NCBI GenBank assembly: GCA_000827205.1
Contig: KN832554.1
Span: forward strand, 2,132,892 to 2,196,891
Length of the DNA: 64,000 nt
Source of the DNA: Plicaturopsis crispa FD-325 SS-3
Taxonomy: Eukaryota; Basidiomycota; Agaricomycetes; Amylocorticiales; Amylocorticiaceae
Reading direction: 5' to 3'
The notes below the pieces were generated by a model. It was not told the origin of the DNA and made no database searches. It saw only the letters and a list, made by a program, of their open reading frames with translations. Positions 35,331 to 45,167 of the stretch are shown piece by piece; the first letter of the stretch is position 1; every line of letters starts with the position of its first letter. Both the position numbers and the translations under genes were made by a program.

Positions 35331-36294
35331 AGAGAGACAGTCGAGTCAAAGCCGCACGCACACGATACATGTTCGTAGTAATAGCTATCGTCCGACGGAC
35401 TCGAATTCCTGCGAAAGACATTCGAATGGAAATGATAGCGGTATTGATATTGTATAGGCCGGTCCTTCCTAGTGGGTCTTGTGTCTGTGTGCGTGGCTCT
35501 GTTTGTTGGGGGAGACTTGGCTTGTTCGCTTTGCAAGGAGTACGCAGTCGATGGACCGGCACTCACTGCACGTTCGTCATTGTCAGCGACGTCGATGGAC
35601 TCGAGTCACCGAACAAATAAGACACACATGAGCGCGAACGCGGATGAGCTGAATCGACGCTCTCCCGTGAAGTGTTACGAAAGGGCCTCTCGTCTGTTTG
35701 CAGGACACTGCCCAGTGTAGCGTCGTCATTCGTACCGGAAACCGTATCTGTGCTCGCGTGAATTGAACTGGACATTGCCGTCTATGCGCTTTGACTTACC
35801 TTGACAATCTGCCAAACGGGACGTCGACGCGCGCGGCTGGCTCGGAAGTGGTATCGGCAGGACTATTTTCCCGGACTCGTTGGGGCGAAACAGTCGACAT
35901 GGGCCCATGATTCTTGCTGCGACGTGAAAATACGCAGCTCCAACGTTGCTGTTCCCATTGCCGCAATGAATTACCTCGACGGACGCTGTGTTTGCTATCG
36001 TGCAGTGGGAAAGCACGTACGATAGCAGTTTGGGGTCCCGTCTATAGCAGCAACTTGGGCTTGAGTTAACTTTTGTTCAGGGGAATTGTTGTGCCACGGA
36101 GTTGGCGTTCACAACTTTCGTGATCGACGCTGGCCCAGTTCAAGTGGCGCGGTTGTTTGGCCATGTTATTTTGCCGTGCTTTGAGTGATTCACCTCTTTC
36201 TCCCGCATCTTAGCCCTCTGTTGGCTTGCGCGTACCGAATTCATCATCATCATCACCTCTTTCTCATGGAAAAACAAAGTCACCCAGAAACAAA
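35331..36294. other. Intergenic, upstream of the homeodomain gene
   Basis: Short open frames on the minus strand (such as one beginning MSAGPSTAYSLQSEQ near 35566) could be leader or an unrecognised first exon of the homeodomain gene. No splice joins them convincingly. The rest up to the tRNA array shows nothing definite. Confidence 0.4.
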
Positions 36295-36370
36295 TGTACT
36301 TTCGCTGAATCGATTGTTTGACCTAGACATTTGCAGGAGCGTTGTGCTCTACTACTGAGCTTGAGGTGGG
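36295..36370 (-). pseudogene. Degenerate tRNA-Thr-like unit (third copy)
   Basis: Read leftwards, it keeps the A-box-like AGCTCAGTAGTAGAGC and a T-loop-like ATCGATTC, with the same downstream context (CATTTGTTTC). The acceptor and anticodon stems no longer pair and the CGT anticodon is lost. It begins about 149 bp from the next unit, so it looks like the oldest member of a tandem array. Confidence 0.6.
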
Positions 36371-36443
36371 TGTTACATCAACTGAGTGACACCTGCGTTG
36401 AAATAAAGTCCCGCCTCGCTCAAAAAACCCCCGCAAAAACAAG

Positions 36444-36513
36444 TGCCCTTCGGCTGAACAGTCGCATGACCGCGCATACGAGCGGCGCGCTCTACCACTG
36501 AGCTCAAGGTGGA
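36444..36513 (-). pseudogene. Degenerate tRNA-Thr-like unit (second copy)
   Basis: It shares GAGCTCAGTGGTAGAGCGCG and CTCGTATG with the intact gene to the right, and the flanking GCAAAAACAAGTGCCCT. The 3' half is shortened around the variable loop and T stem and the acceptor stem does not close. Probably not a functional tRNA. It begins 151 bp from the intact unit. Confidence 0.65.
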
Positions 36514-36585
36514 TCAGAGACGGATTGGCGACGAATTGAATGAAATTTCGTCGACGCAATGACTTCCTCCCGCAAAAAAACCCGC

Positions 36586-36594
36586 AAAAACAAA
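36586..36594 (-). terminator. RNA polymerase III terminator of tRNA-Thr
   Basis: Immediately after the tRNA 3' end the transcribed strand reads TTTGTTTTT. A run of five T is a normal Pol III stop. Confidence 0.7.
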
Positions 36595-36675
36595 TGCCCT
36601 CTGGCTGGATTGAACAACCGACCTCACCATGACCGCACATACGAGTGGCGCGCTCTACCACTGAGCTAAGGGGGC
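36595..36675 (-). tRNA. tRNA-Thr (anticodon CGT) with a 9-nt intron
   Basis: The 5' end GCCCCCT (36675) pairs with AGAGGGC plus discriminator A (36595), with one C-A mismatch at pair 5-68. The D arm is GCTC-AGTGGTA-GAGC. The anticodon stem CGCCA pairs with TGGTG once TGTGCGGTC is removed as an intron after position 37, leaving loop CTCGTA+A with anticodon CGT, which reads ACG (Thr). The T arm is GGTTG-TTCAATC-CAGCC. The A box TAGCTCAGTGG and the core of the B box (GTTCAATCC) are intact. Confidence 0.8.
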
Positions 36676-37558
36676 CTTTTTGTAACGTCTCTCTTCACCC
36701 ACCACAATTCGCAGCCAAGAACGAGAGCAAACGAGCGAGAAACGAGCGAGAACGGTCAAAAACTGACAAAGGGGAAGAAAAACATGGAATTTGAAAATGA
36801 AAAAATCCACTCTCCCTCGTTCAAACGCTTTGCTCGTGCGTACTACGCGAGTGTATTTTACGATCAGACAAAGTGCAGAGGGAGGGGAGTCGAACGCACT
36901 CGCGCACTCGTCGTCGGAGCGGAACTCGGATGTGCATGTCAGAAACATACACCCACGTCCAAGGTCCGCGCCTCCACCAACGCCCAACGTCTCGCACTTT
37001 CAAACGCCAAAAACACGCTCGAACGCGTCTCTAATCAAGGACGGGACACGCCCAGATCAACGAGGTAAATTTGGCTTCACCAGCCCCGCTTCCTTTTCAA
37101 CCACCCACTTAATACATCTTCGCCAGCACCTCCATCTACCTCGACCAACATGCGTCTGCTCGACGTCCTCGACAATGAAATTCGACTGTCGCCTGTAGAC
37201 TCAACGATGCGCGACGAATCGAGATACTTGCGGTGCCGGCAAGTCATTTATTCGAATATTTGTATTCACTTTTCCTGACATTTCTATAGCCCCGCTGCTG
37301 GCACGCTCGCCTGCCGCCAAGTCGTCTCGACTGACGGCAGCACGAGAGACGCTTAAATCACGGACGATGATTTACACTGGAACGCCAGGAAATGCTGTGC
37401 CACGCGCCGAGCGACGATCCCCCGACCAGACTGCCGGTAATTGACGCGTATGTCGAGGGCGCACGGACCCCGCGTCCCCATCGGGCCCGTGTATATTCAT
37501 CTGGGCATGGTCCTCGTCGTCGTCGCCCTCCCTTTCCCTCGTCCCACCATCTGCTACG
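36676..37558. other. Intergenic, no clear gene
   Basis: Purine-rich sequence near 36700-36860 is followed by short frames. A 43-codon frame starting at ATG 37150 (MRLLDVLDNEIRLSPVD) has no recognisable relatives by eye and no intron support. Nothing firm. Confidence 0.4.
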
Positions 37559-37911
37559 ATGGACAAGATCACGGGCCATTTCCCGCGCGTTCCCAAGCCA
37601 GTACGCTTGCCCAAGCTTGAATCCAAAGGCGCGCCGACTGTGGTCGACAACGCGACGTCAGGCGACGCGTCGAAGAAGGTTAGTGGACGCGTCTTCCGCG
37701 TGTCCGTGTCGCTCACGTCATCGCATTACAGGTCGCTAGCAAAAAGCGCGCACTGGAGAGAGGGAACGACGGGGCGAGGAGCGGCAAGGGCAAAGAAAGG
37801 TCCGTGTTAGTGCGCAACGCATGCTCGTCGATAGCGAGTATATTTGCCGTGCCCCGCGCGCGGTGCGCGAGTATCAAGCGCTGCAAACGCAATGATACGT
37901 CCCCTCTATAG
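37559..37911 (+). CDS. Hypothetical small basic protein
   Basis: No family recognised. ATG 37559 opens 'MDKITGHFPRVPKPVRLPKL'. A well-formed 53-nt intron (37679-37731, GTTAGT...ACAG, phase 0) joins 'GDASKK' to 'VASKKRALERGNDGARSGKG'. The frame continues to TAG 37909, giving 99 residues, rich in Lys and Arg. The clean intron is the main reason to call it. The second half could belong to a longer transcript with another exon. No neighbour suggests a role. Confidence 0.35.
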
Positions 37912-39204
37912 CGATGTGAGATACATTGCATGGTGTAGGTAACGTTTGGCTAGCATCCTGCATTTGTGCTCAGTGGTCTTACTTATTTCTCAAGGCTGCA
38001 CGACGATGCTTACGGGAAGACGTCTCCGCAACTCGACCGGTTGTCTTGATTTAGATCTGCGATGTATACATTGTCTCATAATTCCCATCGATATCCCCAT
38101 CTCTCTCTGCGATAGCGTCTGTCCTCGCTCGACGCTACACGCTGCTCGAGCCTGCGTCTGTCGATGCCATTGTCAACCTCGCCCGAGTCCCCTGTTCTAT
38201 CCTTGCAACCCTCCTTCGTTGTGACTTACATAGGACTGCGCGATGAAAGCGTTCGGCTTTCATCATCTTTCCCTCCCTAGAGAGGCTTTTCAGTATGCTT
38301 GGGCTAGATTCCAAAACTCGGGCAAGCATCCGTGAGAAGCAAAGGAACTAACGTGCTGGAGTCATCGCCCTTGGAACGCCCAAATGCAACGCAAGGTCTG
38401 CAAGTTTCATATACTCCGTGTCCTCCGTATATTCATTTGCATGTATGCACGTGGGTCCTCGCTATCGATCCACCAGAAACGCCATCGACTCTCACGAGTC
38501 CTGTCAACCGGTCTTCGCATACACTATTCGCAGGAAGATAACACCCCCGCTCATTCGGCATCTACATGTAAGCATGTTAAGCCACCATTTACACAGGACA
38601 GGGCTGCTTCCCAGGACAGGAAAACACCATATACATACGTATGACAGCTGTGCAAATGCTGAGAGATGGGCGCTAGCTATACCGAGGGCGGTAAGTTCTA
38701 TGTCCTCAGGCAGGTGATCGAATATCAGGTGACGCTGACGCCACTATAGATACTTTCACAGAATACGTATCTGCTGCTAATCCTATCGACACCGTCTGCA
38801 CGCTTCCGGAGAACTTCTACCGCTCCGCTCGGACCATATTTTTCCACGACGGAGCACACTTGTAGAGCTGTCGATATTCCTGCGTTCTGAGCGCTACCTT
38901 GTGATGATCTTGGGAAGCGCTAGAACTTTATACACAATCATTTCCAGCTGTGATACGGTCCCTTATTTTGGCCTATGTCCTAGCATGACACTATTTTCGA
39001 TCGGGCAGCCCGAAGCGGAGCAGAGTAAGGACCGGTCTTCTGCCTTCGTAGCTCACAGCCTGGCGTCTTTTTTCCTTATCGATATGAATGTACGTTGCAG
39101 GTCTCCACCATTTCCCCACACTCATTGCTCTGATTAAACGCCCAGATGACTATTTAACGGTAGTCTCCTTGGTCTCAAACCGCCATCCCCCAAAGCGCGG
39201 CGAC
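37912..39204. other. 1.3-kb region, possibly holding unrecognised exons
   Basis: An open stretch at about 38750-38865 (DTFTEYVSAANPIDTVC, ending HDGAHL and a stop) follows an acceptor-like ACTATAG and reads like protein, but no partner exon or family could be found. The final 300 bases are the likely promoter of the permease gene. Confidence 0.35.
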
Positions 39205-41795
39205 ATGTCAGTCCACGGCGATCTCTCAGTCACAGCTCCGGACCAAGCTAGCATCACGAAAGGCCCTGAGGTTCATTCCGAAGAGGCTGACTTCGGAGGT
39301 GAACTCGGTCTACCCGAAGCACCGGAGTTGACTGAAGCGCAGGAGAAAAAATTATGGCGAAAGGTCGATCTGCGACTCATGCCCATCTTGAGTCTCATGT
39401 ATTTGATGTCCTTTCTAGACCGAGGTAAGCAGCGCGTCTGTACTCTCAAACAGACGGCCTCGTTTCTTACCCCGTTGCAGGAAATATTGGTAGTCATCTC
39501 GTGCCCACATTTCGCTGTGCGAGAGTGCTTACTAGTGTCCTCGGCAGGAAATGCTAAGCTTCAAGGCCTGACCACGCAGCTCGATCTCACGGGAAACAAA
39601 TATAACATTGCCTTGGTAAGCATCTACTGCTGTGTCGAGCTTGTTTTTCCCGTGCTGACTACAAGAATAATCGCAGACCATGTACTTCATCGTATGTGGA
39701 TATCTTTATACTCATGCGCTTCAGTCACTCATGCAGAGTATCAAAGCCATACTGTATATTTGAGTGCCCTGCGAAGTAAAGTCAACTTTTCTCTTCGCCT
39801 TTTCGCATATTGACATCTGCCTTCCGTCGTACTAGCCTTGTTCTCAAGAAGTTTCGTCCATCGAGGTAAGCCTTGCGTGGTATATTGAAGCAATCCTTCT
39901 TTCTGACTGCCCGATCACTCTCAGATGGCTTCCTGGAATCACGGTATGTTTACTATATAACATGCTTTTGTACGCGCCTTACCCATCCATACCTTGCGCC
40001 CGCAGATTACATGGGGTGTGATAATGTAAGTTTCTGCACTCTCTCCGTTGTCCCGTTATTCACTCGTGAACTAGGACTCTTATGGGTCTCGTCAAAGAGT
40101 ATGTAGTCTTATTTGTGATCACTCTGCTAATTAACAGTTAACTGTGTCGAAGTTATCCTCAACTTGTGGGTGTACGGCTCTGTCTCGGCGTCGCGGAGGC
40201 TGGCCTGTTTCCCGGGATCGTTTATTAGTACGTTTTCATCTCTCGATCTGTCGGCATTTGTTCACGGTATTGCAAAGCCTGACGTTGTGGTACCCGCGCC
40301 ACCAGCTGCAGTATCGTATTGGCATGTTTGTAGGATCGGCGTCGCTTTCGGGGGCATTCTCAGGCCTCCTAGCTTTCGGAATCAGCTTCATGAGTGGGAC
40401 TAGAGGCTTACTGGGCTGGTCGTGGATTTTTGTCAGTCCCTGGTTAGCATGTGCCCTCGTGTCACGAATTAAACTTTTCTTTGCACAGATCATAGAGGGG
40501 ATGGCTACGGTGGTTGTTGGACTTCTTGCGGTCCTCGGTAAGTTGTCTATTCTAACGATTCGCGTCCTGTTTATCACCGTTTTCGATGCAGTACTTGTCG
40601 ACTTCCCGAGTACAGCTGCGTTCCTCACCCCAGAGGAGAGAGCGTTTGTGGTCAAGAAGCTCAGTAAGCATTGCGGCGCCGCAAACCAAAGTCTTCCTAG
40701 CTGACATACCACAGAGTACGACAACTCCACTGTCGGCGAAGAAGAAGGATTCGCTATGAGGCATGTTTGGGCTGCGTTCGTGGACTGGCAAGTATGGGTT
40801 CACTTGTGCATCTATATCTCTATCATCGGTCCTTGTAAGTGATCTATGTCCAGTGGATATTCAAGCGGTTGACGTATTAGCCAACAACAGTGTACGGGAT
40901 CACCCTTTTCTTGCCGTGAGTGCCCGTCAACTTTCATGAGGTTTCCCTTGTTGAATGTGCTGACATACGTAGGTCCATCATAAACGGGTATGTTGCAATC
41001 CTATACTTGAGCGTGTTTAGACAGAGATATCATGCCTTTTGGATAGATTCGGTTTCAATACAGCCATCAGCCAACTCCTCACGGTTCCACCGTATGTCTT
41101 CGCGTGTACGTCTCGCTTATTGCAGACATTTGCCACGCTTTCAGCACTTGCTTATCACCGTGTCTGATAGCCATACTGCTCCTCTTTTTCGCCCATTACT
41201 CCGACAAGTGGAGGCTCCGATCTCTCTTCGTCATGGTAGGACTTGTCCTCTCGCTCATCGGCTGGTCAATCAACATATCCGACGCGAGCATCGGGGCGAA
41301 ATACGTTGGTACATTTTTCTGTGTCGCGGGGACGTATGGGGCGTTCCCGGCTGTTATCGCTTGGTATGTGCCAGAACCTGCTCTACGGATGACCCTGACT
41401 TATGGTGTGTACAGGCTCGGGAACAACCTTGCTGGTCAGTACAAGCGTGCCGTGGGCATGGCCCTGCATATCGGTATCGGCAACTTCTCCGGTGCGATAT
41501 CCTCAAACGTATATCGTACGCAAGATGCACCGCGGTATATCATCGGCCGTACGTCCTCTCAACCTGAGCTTCTCTCCAGATACTGACCGGAGTGCATGCA
41601 GATGGTATTGAGCTCATGTTCATCGGGATCGGCTTCGTCAGCGTCCCCATTGCCGTAGTGGCGTACATGAGGATCAACGCGAAACGGGACGCCGTCGAGC
41701 GACTCGCACTGGAAAGCGGAGAAAGGCAGAAATATACGGTCCAGGAGCTGCGCGACATGGGAGACAGGGCGCCTGACTTCAGGTACACCCTCTAA
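39205..41795 (+). CDS. MFS permease, anion:cation symporter type (allantoate/nicotinate-like)
   Basis: Plasma-membrane transporter of the Dal5/Tna1-like fungal group, which takes up small organic anions or vitamins with protons. The start at 39205 (MSVHGDLSVTAPDQAS) comes before an acidic cytoplasmic tail. The signature is 'LWRKVDLRLMPILSLMYLMSFLDRGNIGNAKLQG', split by an intron after 'LDRG'. Twelve helices can be followed, including 'GMFVGSASLSGAFSGLLAFG', 'SWIFIIEGMATVVVGLLAVL', 'LFVMVGLVLSLIGWSINIS' and 'GTFFCVAGTYGAFPAVIAW', with the loop 'LTPEERAFVVKKL'. The C-terminus is 'YTVQELRDMGDRAPDFRYTL'. About ten short introns interrupt it; several exons (such as the one near 39970-40030) are tiny. 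The substrate cannot be deduced. Confidence 0.88.
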
Positions 41796-42169
41796 GCATC
41801 ACATCGCCAAGGCGGGGAATATGGAATGCTTTCTTTTTTTTACGATGTATGTGTATGCAATCATTAGCCACTGTAGAAGTGTAGAAGTAACTACGACCAG
41901 CCCTGGCATGTCGACGAGAAGCGTGGATAGAGGAGGTATACATTTTCGAGAGCACACTCTGCGACGCGTGAAATCGTGTGCGGACCATATGTACGGATAA
42001 TCTGCTTCGATTTGGAAAGGGCAATGAGCTATACGAAGCAATAAACGTGGTCGAAGCCGCAAAAAGTATAAGGACTCTTGAAGGACTCGAATAATTTATT
42101 TCAATCTTGCAACATCCTCGCCCGCAGGAGGCAGTACAAACTCTCGACTTGCGAGGGAGCCGGAATATA
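41796..42169. other. Intergenic between convergent genes
   Basis: Shared 3' flank of the permease and DUF3455 genes. Nothing further is seen. Confidence 0.6.
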
Positions 42170-43039
42170 CTAAACAGACCCACCATAAAGCCCTGAAGAA
42201 CATAAAAATTAAGCTTGAATAGACCGTGTCAGATGCGCAGCCTACTCACAGTATTTCGCAGTGTATTTCACGGACAGGACAGGCGATCCCTGGGTGCACT
42301 TCGGGACAATATTAATTAGGAATTATTCGAGTACAGGTATAGATAATTAGGTCAACATACCGAGGAAGGCGGCTGTCCGTTAACGGTATCAATGCGGAAT
42401 ATCTTGCTCGCCAAGCTGCCCTGAACTGGGTTCACACTCAGCCAGTCGACGTTGCTGGCGTTTCCCGCTGGGCTTGCAATATCACCAGCTTTCGCGCCAA
42501 CCACGAAAGCGTTCGCGTTGCCCGCAAACTTTGCCGACGTGAAGTCCCATTTGGGGCTCACGCCGGTGCCGGTAGTGGGGTTCGTGACATAGTAATGATA
42601 TCCGAGAACGGCGGGAGTGGTTTTTAGCTGCGCCTCGACGTCTGCCGGAGAGGCGGAGGGAGGGGCCTGTTTCCACGCGTTGTACGCAGTGGTTTGCGCG
42701 TCGTCGAAGGCGGGGGTACCGTAGAGGCACGACGCGTCGAACAGAGTGGCGACGGCACCGATATTCCTGTCCTTGCTCGTTAGGGCCGCGCGTGAAAGTA
42801 GAAATAAAATGTGAAGCGTACGTGTAGGTGGATGTGTTCGAGCACGTGTAGTTCTGCACGCCAATAGCAAGGGCGATGAAGGAGGGCCCACCGCTCGGTG
42901 CGACGAGGGCGGTCTGGCCGGCGGGAAGGTCCGGTTTGGCCTGAGTGATATCACAGCCGGATGTAGCTCTGACTGGCGGCGCAGCCGCAACGAACGCAGG
43001 CAAAGCGCAGAGGACGGGGAGAAGAGCGCTCGAGAGCAT
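42170..43039 (-). CDS. Secreted DUF3455 family protein
   Basis: Function unknown; the family is common in secreted sets of fungi and some bacteria. The start at 43039 gives a signal peptide (MLSSALLPVLCALPAFVAAA). The mature part starts 'PPVRATSGCDITQAKPDLPAG' and shows family blocks 'PSFIALAIGVQNYTCSNTST', 'GAVATLFDASCLYG', 'TTPAVLGYHYYVTNPTTGTG', 'SPKWDFTSAKFAGNANAFV' and 'NVDWLSVNPVQGSLASKIFR'. The intron-split end is 'VCTQGSPVLSVKYTAKYWLY', with a stop at 42170. Introns lie at about 42767-42822, 42298-42358 and 42186-42243. About 245 residues with conserved cysteines likely to form disulfides. Confident of the family. Confidence 0.88.
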
Positions 43040-44045
43040 TTCCGGAGTAAGTGAGAAGGAGGGGACTATGAAAGAATGTGTGTCCTGGTGGGAGTGAGGC
43101 TGTGGGCGTACGGGCGTTAGTAGGTGTTGACCCTCGACCTTACCTTCAATGCTTTATAGCGGGGGGAAGGGGGAGGATTCTGTCCCCAACCCTTACGATC
43201 GGCCTGATTGAATGCAAAATGCGTGCATCATTGGACTGATTAGCATCTAAGTACATTGATTAGCGAGCAATATTGCGTTGATACAACGCTTTTGTGAAGG
43301 ACAACGATGATTGGATCCTCTACCTCGAATGGTGGTTTTATTGAGGGCTAACCGGGTATAGCCTGTCAGAGTTTTGTAGCGTTCATCAGGGATGCATATG
43401 CATGGAGTGTATTGAAGCCTGTACCAGACTAGTGGTCTTTACAGGGTTTCCTCGTACGCAACGATTTGATTCTTATGATTAGCATGCTTTTCAGGCTGAT
43501 CAGGATGTGGTACACTGACAGTAATACTGATAGGATAGAGCGCGCTCGGCGCATCATCACCTCCACGAGGCCCTGAGGGTTTCCTGTCTTCCTTTTCGGA
43601 TCATGCTGTGGGCTGCTGTGGGAGGCGTTTGGAAAGCGCAGTGACGAAAGGTCACTCTTGCTAAATGGACTTCAGGGCGAAAGTATAGGCCCACATTACG
43701 GTGCACATGGACGCAGTGCCATACACCATAATTTGCATTGCCGTTCCCGTCGAGCTTGAGTCCGGCTTGAAGCATTGATGGTCAGAGTGCTCGAATCCTC
43801 GCTTCGAGTCGCTCGACGAAGAAGTTGGTCCTCGGGGTGGCGGAGTGCATTGTGGCGCGGTTCCTTTAGGGAAGGCTTTCCCCGACTTCAGTTTGCACTT
43901 TCATTTGTACATCCACGACCCAAAGTCAACCATTATATTTCTCTTTTGATTTGTAGAGTCTCGGACTGCACATCCAGGTCAGCTGCAACATTTGCATCGC
44001 TTTCCATCCAAAAATGCTCATGACACGCTTTTTCAGGAGCCAGCC
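43040..44045. other. 1-kb divergent promoter region
   Basis: It lies between two genes for secreted products transcribed away from each other. No open frame with family character. Small palindromes (ATGCATATGCAT near 43393) occur, but no transposon ends were found. Confidence 0.5.
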
Positions 44046-44785
44046 ATGCACTTCCACCTCCCCGTCTCGCTCGTTGTCTTCTCGTCATTCTTCGTTCCAG
44101 CTGTCCTAGCACAGTCATCGCAAAGCTCGTCATTTGCAAGCACTACCGGAAGCGCATCGGCTACGAAAACTAGCGCGTCTGCAAGCGGATCCGTGAACGC
44201 TTCATCGTCTGCAAGCGCGACAAGCAGTGCATCATACCCCAGTCTGAGTGGTTACTCGACGTGCGGTACGTGTTTCCAAGTTACTTAGACCCATGAAATG
44301 CACTCAAATATTATACAGTGACCAACTGTCTGTCTATCGCCGTCTCGAACGCGAATTGCACGTCGGTCACGGACGTAAACTGCTACTGTGCAAGGTACGC
44401 AGTCGCGTAAATATCCAGTTTGGACCATTGCCAATGATGATGCTATGAAATCAGAAATGGGAGAACCAAGTTCACCAACGGCTTAGTTGACTGCATATCG
44501 GGCCAATGCCCGTCAGAGCTGAACTCTTCCGAAAGCCTCTCACAACAATTCTGTGACATCGCCTCTACCAGCGTATCTCTCTCTTTCACCTCTCCACCAG
44601 CATCATCTTCGTCCTCCTCCTCCTCGAAATCCTCCTCGACATCACCAAGCAGCAGCAGCACTGCGAGCGCAACTTCGACATCCAACGCTGCGGTGGGTAC
44701 AGCGCACTGGGATGTTGGAAGCCAGCTATTGGGCGCTTTGAGTATCAGCGCACTAGCTATGGCTGTGGGCGCAATCTGCATATGA
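44046..44785 (+). CDS. CFEM-domain GPI-anchored surface protein
   Basis: Fungal extracellular membrane protein; CFEM domains bind haem or act in adhesion and virulence in some ascomycetes. The start at 44046 gives a signal peptide (MHFHLPVSLVVFSSFFVPAV). A Ser/Ala/Thr-rich stalk precedes the cysteine domain, then a second serine run, then a hydrophobic tail (LLGALSISALAMAVGAICI), typical of GPI addition. Eight cysteines are present once two introns (about 44265-44318 and 44395-44453) are removed: STC, TNC, ANC, VNC-YC, VDC, GQC and QFC. The order is cysteine domain between two low-complexity regions, unlike ascomycete Rbt5 types where CFEM follows the signal peptide directly. The conserved Asp before C5 of haem binders is not obvious, so the ligand is uncertain. 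Confidence 0.85.
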
Positions 44786-45167
44786 ACTTCCATGGTGTGG
44801 ACTATGTCTCTTCTGGATTTGTTTACCCGTCGAAGATGGACTTCTGCCGATGTCGATGGTAACACACCATACGCTCGGTCTTTACTGATGCTGCGTACTC
44901 TCCATACTAGTATTTACTTGCCGCAGTTACTGGTACTAAGTACCAAGTAGCTATATACCGATCATGATGCCATAAGTTTCCTCCACTTGTTTTGACTCCC
45001 TGTCTCCGAGCGGAAATGACTGTCGGATCCGAGATGTGGTTTTCTCTTGACTCTGAATCCTCGCGTCTACCTCAAAAATTTCCCCCATTCTCTCTGGACA
45101 CATTCTCAAACTGCCTCTAAAGACTACATTTGCGAAGCTCAAAGCTAAGGAGGTCGCTGGTGGGCCT
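44786..45167. other. Intergenic, promoter of GCN1
   Basis: Between two rightward genes. No other feature is recognised. Confidence 0.6.

Noticed and set aside
44443-44865. 140-codon minus-strand frame opposite the CFEM gene
   Set aside because: It is the complement of the serine-rich stalk, which produces Glu/Asp-rich runs; no independent support.
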